From DTU078 sp033808535 (GTDB taxonomy: Bacteria; Bacillota; Clostridia; Oscillospirales; CAG-272): a DNA stretch of 42,006 bases. The DNA lies in assembly GCA_033808535.1 (NCBI GenBank), contig JAPXNL010000002.1, forward strand, positions 1-42,006, in the 5' to 3' direction. Below the pieces are notes generated by a model that was not told where the DNA came from, did no database searches, and saw only the letters and a program-made list of their open reading frames with translations. Position 1 is the first letter of the stretch; each line of letters begins with the position of its first letter. Made by a program: the position numbers and the translations under genes. Below, in pieces: positions 6,771 to 14,281 of the stretch.

Positions 6771-8960
6771 CTAAGATAACACTCCATTCGCGAGCGGTCT
6801 GCCCTGGAATGTCACCGGTCTGCCGTCGCCGCCGCGCAGCTTCACCGATACCGGTTCACCGTCGCGCCAAATTATGTCTATCTCGGCGCCGCCGCGCGCG
6901 CGCAGTCCGCGCACCTCGCCGTCCTTCCACTCGGGCGGAAGCGCGGGCAGGATGTCGTACGATTCGCTCTGCGACTGTAGCAAAGTCTCTGCGATGCCTG
7001 CGATGCCGCCGAAGTTTCCGTCAATCTGGAACGGCGGGTGCATGTCTAACATGTTGTCGGAGGTGGATTTCGCCAACAGCAGACGCAGATTTTCGCCTGC
7101 TTTCCCGCCGTCGCGCAGTCTCGCCCACATGCATATTATCCACGCGCGGCTCCAGCCTGTGTGCCCGCCGCCGTGTGCCAGACGGCGCTCCAGAGTGACG
7201 CGCGCTGCCGAATACAGCGGCTCCTCGCCAAGCTGCCAGGACGGATACAGCCCGTAAAGATGCGAGATGTGCCTGTGCCCCGGCTCGGCCTCGTCAAAAT
7301 CCTGCGGCCATTCCATAATCTGACCGTGACGCCCGATCGAAGGTTTGGGCAGCTTATCGCGCATTTCCGTTACCTTTGCGGCGAAATCCCCGTCGACGCC
7401 GAGTTTCTTTGCCGACTCCGCAACCGCGGTAAACAGGTCGCGCAGTATCATCGAGTCCATCGTCGCGCCAAAGCATAGGCAGCCCGACTCGCCCGACGGG
7501 AGTATGTATGTGTTCTCTGGCGAGACCGACGGGCAGGTGACGAGCATTCCGTTGTGCTCGACAAGGAAATCCTCAAAGAACTCCGCCGCGCTTTTCAAAA
7601 TCGGGTAAGCACGGCGCAGGAAATCCATGTCGGAGGGGTTGTAAATATAGTGCTCCCACATATGCAGGGCAAGCCATGCGCCGCCCATCACCCAGTATGT
7701 GGCGGGTATGTAGCGGTCCTGCGGAGAGGTATCCCCCCATATATCGGTGTTGTGGTGGGTGACAAACCCGCCGCAGTTATACATCTCACGCGCGGTTTTG
7801 CGCCCGGTTTCGGCGATGCGCTCCACCAGATCGAACAGCGGCTCGGCGCACTCGGCAAGATTGCAGCACTCTGCCGGCCAGTAGTTCATCTCGGTGTTTA
7901 TATTTATTGTATATTTGCTGTCCCACGGAGGCGTGAACTCATGGTTCCATATACCCTGAAGCGTTGCGGCGAGCGTACCGGGACGGCTACAGGAGATAAG
8001 CAGATAGCGCCCGAACGCAAAATACAGCTCCGACGCGGCGCGGAACGCGGCGGTATCGCCGCCCTCGCGCACATCTGCAAGCAGCTTGTCGGTGGGATAG
8101 CTGTCGTATTTTTCGCGCTCGTCCTCGGTCAGAAGCGTAAGCGAAGCGCGCCCGTAAAGCTGCTTGTAGTCGGCTGTGTGATCGGCTTGCAGCCTCTCCC
8201 AGCCTTTTTCAAGCGCCGCGCGTATCTTCGCGCCGGCGGTTTTAAGCGGCTCCGCTGTGCGATATGTGGTTTCGCCGTCGATAACAATCAGCAGTTCGCG
8301 GGTGTCCTGCACGATAAGGTATTCGCCGACGGTATAAACTTTTCCGCCGCCTATGGTACATGCTCCCGCCGCGGCGACAAAGCTCACACCGCCCCCGCCG
8401 GTCGCGCCCGACAGCCATATAATGCCGTCTTTCGAACCGCAGGCGTCAAAGTACTGCCCGCGATCCATTCTCATCTCAAGCGAAAACGGTGCTTCACCCG
8501 TAAACCGCATCGCGATGACCCCGTCGGGCGCCGACGCTATAATCTCGCGTCTGTAGAGCGCGCCGCCGACGCGGTATGATACCATTGCGACCGCATTTTC
8601 AAGGTCTAACGTGCGCATGTATTCTGTCGGCTGGCCGCCTGCGGCATGGCAGATGCTTATATAGGCGTCGCAGAGCGTCTGATACATTCTCATGCTCTCG
8701 GGCAGGCCGGTAAACGCTCTCACCGCAAGCTGCTCGGCCTCCCTTATTCTGCCCGCGAATATAAGCTCGCGTATTTTCTCAAGATTGGGCATAGCGTCGG
8801 AGTTGACTCGGTTCTGCGGGCCGCCGTACCAAAGGCTGTCCTCGTTGAACTGGATTTGCTCGCCGGTGACACCGCCGAAAATCATTGCGCCCAGGCGACC
8901 GTTGCCGATTGGCAGCGCGTGGTTCCAGTCGCCGGCAGGAGAGGTGTGATACGTGCGCAT
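6771..8960 (-). CDS. GH95 alpha-L-fucosidase
   Basis: This 729-aa protein of glycoside hydrolase family 95 removes alpha-1,2-linked (and in some members alpha-1,3/1,4) L-fucose by inversion. The N-terminal beta domain begins SPAGDWNHALPIGNGRLGAM and contains QFNEDSLWYGGP. The (alpha/alpha)6 catalytic domain shows TININTEMNYWPAE with the two conserved Asn, HHNTDIWGD, CPSVSPENTY with the likely acid Glu, GHTGWSRAW, and HPPFQIDGNFGG with the conserved Asp. There is no signal peptide, so it works on imported glycans. The ATG at 8960 has GGAGGT 6 nt upstream; a longer in-frame reading to 9059 runs through that site. It follows a HAD phosphatase gene by 121 bp on the same strand. Confidence 0.95.
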   Translation of the reverse strand: MRTYHTSPAGDWNHALPIGNGRLGAMIFGGVTGEQIQFNEDSLWYGGPQNRVNSDAMPNLEKIRELIFAGRIREAEQLAVRAFTGLPESMRMYQTLCDAYISICHAAGGQPTEYMRTLDLENAVAMVSYRVGGALYRREIIASAPDGVIAMRFTGEAPFSLEMRMDRGQYFDACGSKDGIIWLSGATGGGGVSFVAAAGACTIGGGKVYTVGEYLIVQDTRELLIVIDGETTYRTAEPLKTAGAKIRAALEKGWERLQADHTADYKQLYGRASLTLLTEDEREKYDSYPTDKLLADVREGGDTAAFRAASELYFAFGRYLLISCSRPGTLAATLQGIWNHEFTPPWDSKYTININTEMNYWPAECCNLAECAEPLFDLVERIAETGRKTAREMYNCGGFVTHHNTDIWGDTSPQDRYIPATYWVMGGAWLALHMWEHYIYNPSDMDFLRRAYPILKSAAEFFEDFLVEHNGMLVTCPSVSPENTYILPSGESGCLCFGATMDSMILRDLFTAVAESAKKLGVDGDFAAKVTEMRDKLPKPSIGRHGQIMEWPQDFDEAEPGHRHISHLYGLYPSWQLGEEPLYSAARVTLERRLAHGGGHTGWSRAWIICMWARLRDGGKAGENLRLLLAKSTSDNMLDMHPPFQIDGNFGGIAGIAETLLQSQSESYDILPALPPEWKDGEVRGLRARGGAEIDIIWRDGEPVSVKLRGGDGRPVTFQGRPLANGVLS

Positions 8961-9081
8961 TTTATTACCTCCGATATGTAATGCGGGAAAGGAATGACTT
9001 CCTGTCCCGGGTATTGTTGTATTAAACTGTAACCCGTCCGCGTAAAATCGCGGCGGCAAATTAACGAACCGGCGGGCGTTA

Positions 9082-9867
9082 CTATGCCTTTCCGCTCTCT
9101 ATAAGCTCTATAAGATCGGCGATTGCGCCGCCGTCGCAGTGTCCGAGCTTAATATCGCACAATGCTTTCACGCTGTCAAGCGCATTGTCGGGGCAGCACG
9201 CCACGTCTGCCGAGCGCAGCATATCGGTGTCGTTGTCGTAATCGCCCACAGCATAAACTGTCAGCGCCTGCCCGCGCCCTGCGTAATACTCTTTCAGCCT
9301 TTTCAGCATTTTTCCTTTCGTGGAGCCGGGCGGAAGCAGCTCAAACAGCGTCGGGCACGATCTTGAATACGCAAATTTGTCCGGAAAGCACGAAGTTACT
9401 TCCCGCTGCAGCTCGTCAATGCGTCCCTCCGGGCATCCGACCAGCATTTTATGCCAGCCGGACGTCACATGCTCTCTGAAATCAGTGTCGCTTGTATCCT
9501 CAGTCTGCGTGTAGCCGTCCCCGACATATATAAACCGCCTTGTTTCGGGGAACTCCCGCCTGATGAACTCCAGTGCCGCGAGTGTATCAAAGGTATCGAG
9601 CAGGTCGGCATATATATCGCGCTGTGACCGTGGGTTATACAATGTCGCGCCGTTGCAAAGCACCATCGGTGCGTTTACAATTTCGCGATAAGTCGGCACA
9701 AGGCCTGCCATAGACCATATCACGCGCCCGGTCGCGAACGTGAAAAGCCCGCCTCCGGCTTTGAAGCGCTCTATAGCCTCAATATTACGCTCCACAAGCG
9801 CGCCCTTGCTGCTCACAAACGTGCCGTCGAGGTCGGTCGCGATTAAGATTCCGTTAAAATCAAACAT
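9082..9867 (-). CDS. Cof-type HAD-IIB phosphatase
   Basis: This 261-aa cytoplasmic phosphatase is of the Cof / sugar-phosphate subgroup. Motif I is IATDLDGTF (nucleophile Asp and acid Asp), motif II FATGR, motif III the Lys in GSTKGKML, and motif IV AVGDYDNDTDML with metal-binding Asp residues. The C2-type cap lies between motifs II and III. The substrate cannot be read from sequence; such enzymes often hydrolyse sugar phosphates, FMN or phosphorylated cofactors. It overlaps the end of the rluD-type gene by 8 nt with no strong ribosome binding site of its own, so translational coupling is likely. Confidence 0.92.
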   Translation of the reverse strand: MFDFNGILIATDLDGTFVSSKGALVERNIEAIERFKAGGGLFTFATGRVIWSMAGLVPTYREIVNAPMVLCNGATLYNPRSQRDIYADLLDTFDTLAALEFIRREFPETRRFIYVGDGYTQTEDTSDTDFREHVTSGWHKMLVGCPEGRIDELQREVTSCFPDKFAYSRSCPTLFELLPPGSTKGKMLKRLKEYYAGRGQALTVYAVGDYDNDTDMLRSADVACCPDNALDSVKALCDIKLGHCDGGAIADLIELIESGKA

Positions 9868-10780
9868 TTTTTAGTAGTCTTACAGTCTCCGTAAAATATT
9901 CGGGCAAAGGCGAGTCAAACCGCAGCCGCTCTCCGGTGACGGGGTGGACAAGCTCGAGTGTCTTTGCGTGCAGACACTGACCCTGCAGCAGCTGCTCATG
10001 TGTTCTCTCCCACTTTGTGCCCATGCCGTACACATTGTCGCCAAGCACCGGGTGGCCTATATGCTTCATATGCACGCGGATTTGATGCGTGCGCCCCGTC
10101 TCAAGCTGCAGGGCGAGCTGCGTATAGCCGTTGTAGCGCTCGGCAACCGTGTAGTGTGTGGTGGCGCTGCGCCCACCGGGTACCACAGTCATTTTCTTGC
10201 GGTCAACCGGGTGCCGGCCTATCGGCGCCGAGATTGTGCCTTGCTCATCCTTTATATTGCCGACCACTATTGCCCTGTACTGCCTCTGCAGCGTGTGGAA
10301 TGCAATCTGCCGCGCAAGCGACTCATGCGCAGCGTCGGTTTTGGCGACGCATAACAGCCCTGATGTGTCGCGGTCTATGCGGTGCACGATTCCCGGCCTT
10401 ATTACCCCGCCAATGCCCGAAAGCGAATTCCCGCAATGATAGAGCAAGGCATTGACCAGCGTGCCGCCCGGGTGTCCCGGCGCGGGATGAACAACCATGC
10501 CTTTAGGTTTATTGACAATGAGCAGGCTGTCGTCCTCCCAGACAATATCCAGCGGGATGTCCTCCGGCTGCGCGTCGGCGGGCACCGGCTCTGGCAGATC
10601 GCACTCGACTATGTCCCCCTCGCGCAGGCGGTAGTTTTTCGGGCGCAGGTCACCGTTCACGGTCACGGCGCCGCACTCAATCAGCCGCTGCGCCGCCGAG
10701 CGCGAAATGCATTCCCGTTCGGCAATATAAACGTCCAGCCGTATTCCCGGTGTCACCGGATATTGCTCTTCCATTTCCAT
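9860..10780 (-). CDS. RluA/RluD-family 23S rRNA pseudouridine synthase
   Basis: This 306-aa enzyme converts uridines in rRNA to pseudouridine. An N-terminal S4 RNA-binding domain (about residues 10-70, RLIECGAVTVNGDLRPKNYR) precedes the catalytic domain. That domain has LLIVNKPKGMVVHP, IVHRIDRDTSGLLCVAKT with the catalytic Asp, LQRQYRAIVVG and LETGRTHQIRVHMKHIGHPV. The S4 domain and length fit RluD (or a YlyB-like enzyme) better than RluC. The start at 10780 has no strong Shine-Dalgarno; a second ATG lies two codons inside. It is the first gene of a short unit with the HAD phosphatase and perhaps GH95. Confidence 0.95.
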   Translation of the reverse strand: MEMEEQYPVTPGIRLDVYIAERECISRSAAQRLIECGAVTVNGDLRPKNYRLREGDIVECDLPEPVPADAQPEDIPLDIVWEDDSLLIVNKPKGMVVHPAPGHPGGTLVNALLYHCGNSLSGIGGVIRPGIVHRIDRDTSGLLCVAKTDAAHESLARQIAFHTLQRQYRAIVVGNIKDEQGTISAPIGRHPVDRKKMTVVPGGRSATTHYTVAERYNGYTQLALQLETGRTHQIRVHMKHIGHPVLGDNVYGMGTKWERTHEQLLQGQCLHAKTLELVHPVTGERLRFDSPLPEYFTETVRLLKNV

Positions 10781-10812
10781 ATGCTTGTTTATGCTTTATA
10801 GTGATTATACCG

Positions 10813-10855
10813 AAAGCCGCCCCGTTTGGGTTGGGGACCCGAAAAGGGGCGGCAA
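10813..10855 (-). terminator. Terminator of the NifU-like/GGGtGRT operon
   Basis: The arms GCCGCCCC (10846-10853) and GGGGCGGC (10816-10823) pair perfectly on the minus strand around a 22-nt loop and are followed by TTTCGG. It lies about 65 nt after the GGGtGRT stop codon. Confidence 0.7.
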
Positions 10856-10919
10856 TGCGTGTATGTTCAGATATTCAGTTGCAATATGAGCCTGTCAAAC
10901 TGACTGACAGACATATGTA

Positions 10920-11921
10920 TTACTTGCTGGTGGCGACTGCAACCGCAAGTGCGACGGATGCGCCGACCATGGGGTTGTTGCCCATGCCGATGAGACCCAT
11001 CATCTCGACATGCGCGGGCACAGATGAGCTGCCGGCGAACTGTGCGTCGCTGTGCATGCGTCCCATGGAGTCGGTCAGACCGTACGAAGCCGGACCGGCT
11101 GCCATGTTGTCGGGATGCAGCGTGCGGCCTGTCCCGCCGCCCGAAGCGACAGAGAAATACTTTTTGCCGTTCTCCGTTGCCCACTTTTTATATGTGCCGG
11201 CGACAAGATGCTGGAAGCGGGTGGGGTTTGTGGAGTTGCCGGTGATTGAAACGTCCACAGCCTCGTGCTTCATTATAGCCACGCCCTCGAGCACGTCGTT
11301 TGCGCCGTAGCACTTGACCTTGGATTTGTCGCCGTCCGAGAATTTCGTCTCGCTTGCGACTTTCAGCTCGTCGGTGGAAAAATCATATTCGGTTTTCACA
11401 TATGTGAAACCGTTAATGCGCGAGATGATGAAAGCGGCGTCCTTGCCCAGACCGTTTAATATAACGCGCAGCGGCTCTTTGCGAACCTTGTTTGCGGTGC
11501 GGGCGATGCCTATCGCGCCCTCTGCGGCGGCAAACGACTCGTGGCCTGCAAGGAAGCAGAAGCACTTTGTCTCCTCGCGCAGCAGCATGGCGGCGAGGTT
11601 GCCGTGACCGAGTCCGACCTTACGGCTCTCGGCGACCGATCCCGGCACGCAGAACGCCTGCAGTCCGATGCCGATCGCTTCTGCGGCGTCGGCGGCAGAC
11701 TGGACGTTCTTCTTTATTGCGATTGCGGCGCCGAGTGTGTAAGCCCAGACGGCGTTGTCGAACGCTATCGGCTGAACGCCGCGCACGATGGATTCTACGT
11801 TAATGCCTCTGTCGCTGCAAATCGCCTTCGCTTCGGCAAGATCCGCGATGCCGTATTCGGCGAGACACTTCTCTATCTTCCGGATACGTCTGTCGTAACC
11901 TTCAAATCTGATCTCTGACAT
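10920..11921 (-). CDS. GGGtGRT protein (family of unknown function)
   Basis: This 333-aa cytoplasmic protein contains the signature that names the family: SVASGGGTGRTLHPDNMA at about residues 259-276. Other conserved-looking stretches are GLGHGNLAAMLLREETKCFC, LNGLGKDAAFIISRINGFTYV and VDVSITGNSTNPTRFQHL. The family is nearly always encoded beside a NifU-like Fe-S scaffold protein, as here (18 nt downstream of it). The biochemical role is unknown. The glycine-rich segments suggest nucleotide or cofactor binding, which is an inference. GGAGG lies 9 nt before the ATG. The two genes share the promoter at 12694-12722 and the terminator at 10813-10855. Confidence 0.9.
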   Translation of the reverse strand: MSEIRFEGYDRRIRKIEKCLAEYGIADLAEAKAICSDRGINVESIVRGVQPIAFDNAVWAYTLGAAIAIKKNVQSAADAAEAIGIGLQAFCVPGSVAESRKVGLGHGNLAAMLLREETKCFCFLAGHESFAAAEGAIGIARTANKVRKEPLRVILNGLGKDAAFIISRINGFTYVKTEYDFSTDELKVASETKFSDGDKSKVKCYGANDVLEGVAIMKHEAVDVSITGNSTNPTRFQHLVAGTYKKWATENGKKYFSVASGGGTGRTLHPDNMAAGPASYGLTDSMGRMHSDAQFAGSSSVPAHVEMMGLIGMGNNPMVGASVALAVAVATSK

Positions 11922-11939
11922 TTTAAAGTGCCTCCCTTC

Positions 11940-12659
11940 TTATTCCTTGCGCGGATCTATGTATTTGACCGCTTCGTCGTATCTGCCGTAGGACTTGATT
12001 GCAGACTCGTATGCTTCCTTATGCGGCACGCCTGATTTGATGGCGTCGAGCATCTTTCCTATGTTGACAAACTGATATCCTATAACCTGGTCATTTTCGT
12101 CAAGCCCGAGCGACAGGACATAGCCTTCGGTCATCTCAAGATAGCGCACGCCCTTGGCTTTTGTGCCGAACATAGTGCCGACCTGCGAGCGCAGGTTCTT
12201 GCCCAGATCCTCAAGCGATGCGCCGACGGGCAGTCCGCCCTCCGAGAATGCAGTCTGCGAACGGCCGTAGACTATCTGCAGAAACAGCTCGCGCATGGCG
12301 ACGTTGATGGCGTCGCAAACGAGGTCGGTGTTGAGTGCCTCGAGGATTGTTTTGCCCTGCAGGATCTCCGCCGCCATAGCTGCGGAGTGTGTCATGCCGG
12401 AGCAGCCGATTGTTTCGACCAGCGCTTCCTCGATTATGCCGTTTTTAACGTTAAGCGTCAGCTTGCATGCGCCCTGCTGGGGTGCGCAGTAGCCGATGCC
12501 GTGTGTAAGACCGCTGATGTCTTTCACGTCATAAGCCTTAACCCATTTGCCCTCTTCGGGGATGGGAGCCGGACCGTGATGCGGGCCTTTTGCAACAGTG
12601 CACATATGCTGAACTTCATGCGAGTACGCGATGTTGCAAGGGCACGATTCGTTGCTCAT
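11940..12659 (-). CDS. NifU-like iron-sulfur cluster assembly scaffold, partner of GGGtGRT
   Basis: This 239-aa protein has an IscU/NifU N-terminal-like domain with cysteines at the positions where the fold binds Fe-S or zinc. These are GIGYCAPQQGACKLTL, ETIGCSGMTHSAAMA and TDLVCDAINVAM. An extra Cys cluster lies at the very N-terminus (ESCPCNIAYSHEVQHMC). It is longer than IscU (about 130 aa), with a C-terminal region YLEMTEGYVLSLGLDENDQV. It is therefore the variant found with GGGtGRT proteins, not the housekeeping SUF/ISC scaffold; no cysteine desulfurase gene is nearby. The ATG at 12659 has AAGGAG 8 nt upstream; the TTG at 12665 is too close to it. Confidence 0.88.
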   Translation of the reverse strand: MSNESCPCNIAYSHEVQHMCTVAKGPHHGPAPIPEEGKWVKAYDVKDISGLTHGIGYCAPQQGACKLTLNVKNGIIEEALVETIGCSGMTHSAAMAAEILQGKTILEALNTDLVCDAINVAMRELFLQIVYGRSQTAFSEGGLPVGASLEDLGKNLRSQVGTMFGTKAKGVRYLEMTEGYVLSLGLDENDQVIGYQFVNIGKMLDAIKSGVPHKEAYESAIKSYGRYDEAVKYIDPRKE

Positions 12660-12693
12660 TTCCAAGTCTCCTTTTTGATATTATCACTCCTAT

Positions 12694-12722
12694 ATTGTAG
12701 CCTGACCGGTATATAAATTCAA
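12694..12722 (-). promoter_or_regulatory. Promoter of the NifU-like/GGGtGRT operon
   Basis: On the minus strand TTGAAT (12717-12722) and TACAAT (12694-12699) are spaced 17 bp apart, about 35 nt before the NifU-like start codon. Confidence 0.7.
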
Positions 12723-12849
12723 CAAAAAGTTGTAAATTTTTGAACTATGCAGTTTTTTTGGCATTGACATTCAAGCATTTATATACAAAACCGCAATTCT
12801 GGTATAAAATCAAATTTATACCCAACCAAACGGGTCAGACGGCAGACTT

Positions 12850-12987
12850 ATGGATGTAATACGGATTGCAAGGAGATACCGCGTTGAACTTATCGATTAC
12901 GAGAACATATTCGAAGTAGTCGCAGTCCGCAGCTATGACAACGCCGCGATAATCGCGCACTCGGGCTGGAGCTGCAAAAAGGAATAG
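12850..12987 (+). CDS. Possible 45-aa small protein
   Basis: ATG at 12850 to TAG at 12985-12987 encodes MDVIRIARRYRVELIDYENI and a further 25 residues ending WSCKKE. It is basic at the start and resembles no family I recognise. A hairpin followed by T residues begins 14 nt after the stop (13002-13040), which supports transcription in this direction. There is no clear Shine-Dalgarno before the ATG; an AAGGAGA lies inside the ORF at about 12870. The upstream region has only a weak promoter (TATAAAAT at 12803-12810). It could instead be a small non-coding RNA, or chance. Confidence 0.35.
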   Translation: MDVIRIARRYRVELIDYENIFEVVAVRSYDNAAIIAHSGWSCKKE

Positions 12988-13001
12988 AAACAAAACAACA
13001 G

Positions 13002-13040
13002 ATGCCGGCATGCGGTAAACACCCGCTTGCCGGCATTTTC
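13002..13040 (+). terminator. Bidirectional terminator between convergent genes
   Basis: ATGCCGGCATGCGG (13002-13015) pairs with CCGCTTGCCGGCAT (13023-13036), with one mismatch and a 7-nt loop, followed by TTTTC on the plus strand. On the minus strand the tail is TGTTGTTTTGTTTC. It can serve both the small plus-strand ORF and the minus-strand gene ending at 13097. Confidence 0.8.
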
Positions 13041-13096
13041 ATAATTTATAGTATACAGCCGCGCAGCTCTTATTCCCGCACAATTGGATTGCGCTT

Positions 13097-13954
13097 TTAC
13101 CTCACGCGGCGCTTTAACTGCGCAATTACAGCCGCTGCCGCCGCGGCGACGGCAAACCCGACAGCAGTCATATCATATGTCTGCGGCGCTGCGGGAGTTT
13201 GCACCTCAACCGCTTCGGTTTCGGGCGCGGGAGGAGGCTCGAGCGCGGCGCGCTCCGCTTCAACCTTGTCCGCCCACACGGCCTCAAGGTTTATTCCCAT
13301 ATCCGCATAGGGCTCAAGCACATAATGCTCCATGTTGCACATCGCGCACAGATATGTATAGTTGCCCTCCACGGCGCCGGGATGGTAATCCCTGTCGTCT
13401 GTTATTATCACCTGGTCAATATAATGGCCTGCTTCGCGGCATATAAATGTGACCGAATTAGAACCGGCTTTCGCATCGATGGGAAAGGGCGTGTGCCAGA
13501 ACAAATTGTTGGCTAAATTCCAATCGCCGTATCCGTTTGCAAGCGGCTCGGTGCCGCGGTCGGCCATCTGCACCCATGCCCATTTGCCGTAGAACGGGAA
13601 TTCGGGATCGCCCAAAGGGTCCTCCATAAAATCAAATACACGCTCAACGCCGTCTGACAGCGTATATTTCAAAGAGTTGTCTGTGCCGGACGCACTGAAG
13701 ACCTTCAGCCACAGCCAGTATTTCCCGGCTTTCGGCGCATCAAAGGTGACTGTAATCTTGTTCGTTTCCGCTTCAACCGCATACAAAGCTTTCCCGACAG
13801 CGCCTTCGGTTGCCTCGGCTTCGTAGCCTTCATATACGCAATCTTCGGCTTCGATGAAGATCATCACCGTATCAAGCACCGACTTTGCCGATGCACCGAT
13901 GCATGCAATAAGCAAAAGCGAAAGTATGCACAAAACAAGGAAAGCACGTTTCAA
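13097..13954 (-). CDS. Secreted carbohydrate-binding-like protein with APQTYD C-terminal anchor
   Basis: This 285-aa protein has a signal peptide (MKRAFLVLCILSLLLIACIG, cleavage probably near ASA). A beta-sandwich-like domain starts FIEAEDCVYEGYEA and continues GKYWLWLKVFSASGTDNS and HYIDQVIITDD. 'E-A-E-D ... G-x-Y-x-L-W-x-R/K-V ... I-D-x-V-x-I' is the usual layout of CBM6/CBM35-type modules, though this assignment is by pattern only. A Pro/Glu-rich spacer leads to AAPQTYD, a hydrophobic helix and the basic end QLKRRVR, which looks like a cell-wall sorting or membrane anchor. The start is TTG at 13954, with GAGG 9 nt upstream; the nearby ATG is in another frame. The promoter is at 13987-14015. 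Confidence 0.75.
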   Translation of the reverse strand: MKRAFLVLCILSLLLIACIGASAKSVLDTVMIFIEAEDCVYEGYEAEATEGAVGKALYAVEAETNKITVTFDAPKAGKYWLWLKVFSASGTDNSLKYTLSDGVERVFDFMEDPLGDPEFPFYGKWAWVQMADRGTEPLANGYGDWNLANNLFWHTPFPIDAKAGSNSVTFICREAGHYIDQVIITDDRDYHPGAVEGNYTYLCAMCNMEHYVLEPYADMGINLEAVWADKVEAERAALEPPPAPETEAVEVQTPAAPQTYDMTAVGFAVAAAAAAVIAQLKRRVR

Positions 13955-13986
13955 GCATGATCACCTCTTTTTGTATTTATGGGATA

Positions 13987-14015
13987 ATGTTACAATAACT
14001 AACATTATATGTCAA
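13987..14015 (-). promoter_or_regulatory. Promoter of the APQTYD surface-protein gene
   Basis: On the minus strand TTGACA (14010-14015), a 17-bp spacer and TAACAT (13987-13992) lie about 35 nt before the TTG start at 13954. Confidence 0.65.
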
Positions 14016-14156
14016 CTTGGAGCATTCCATATAGATTTACCCAAAATATTATACAGTTTAATAATACCTGCGTCGTCACATCCTGCTTAAAGCTAAAAGT
14101 TCGGCATTATAATAAAAATTGCATTGAATACCTGACGCTGTTATTATAACAATATA

Positions 14157-14185
14157 TTGACACCGGCATTATAAAGTGTTAAAAT
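14157..14185 (+). promoter_or_regulatory. Promoter of the first substrate-binding lipoprotein gene
   Basis: TTGACA (14157-14162), a 17-bp spacer and TAAAAT (14180-14185) lie 96 nt upstream of the start codon, leaving an AT-rich leader of roughly 90 nt with no recognised riboswitch. The rest of the gap 13955-14281 is AT-rich and carries the divergent promoter at 13987-14015. Confidence 0.8.
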
Positions 14186-14281
14186 CATGTTTGTATTTAT
14201 TTACAACAAACATAACTTTACCAAAGTAATAAATGTGCAAATGTTTAATTTATTATATAAATTATATTTCGGAGGTCTGCA

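Noticed and set aside
7554..8579. 341-aa plus-strand open frame opposite GH95
   Set aside because: It is the mirror of a clear GH95 coding frame in GC-rich DNA, has no ribosome site and resembles no family.
9040..9055. CCGCG/CGCGG hairpin after the HAD phosphatase gene
   Set aside because: Only five base pairs and no T-run on the minus strand; too weak to call a terminator.
12764..12769. TTGACA upstream of the small plus-strand ORF
   Set aside because: The only good -10 (TATAAAAT at 12803) is 33 bp away, and a TATACA lies only 12 bp away, so it is not a standard promoter.
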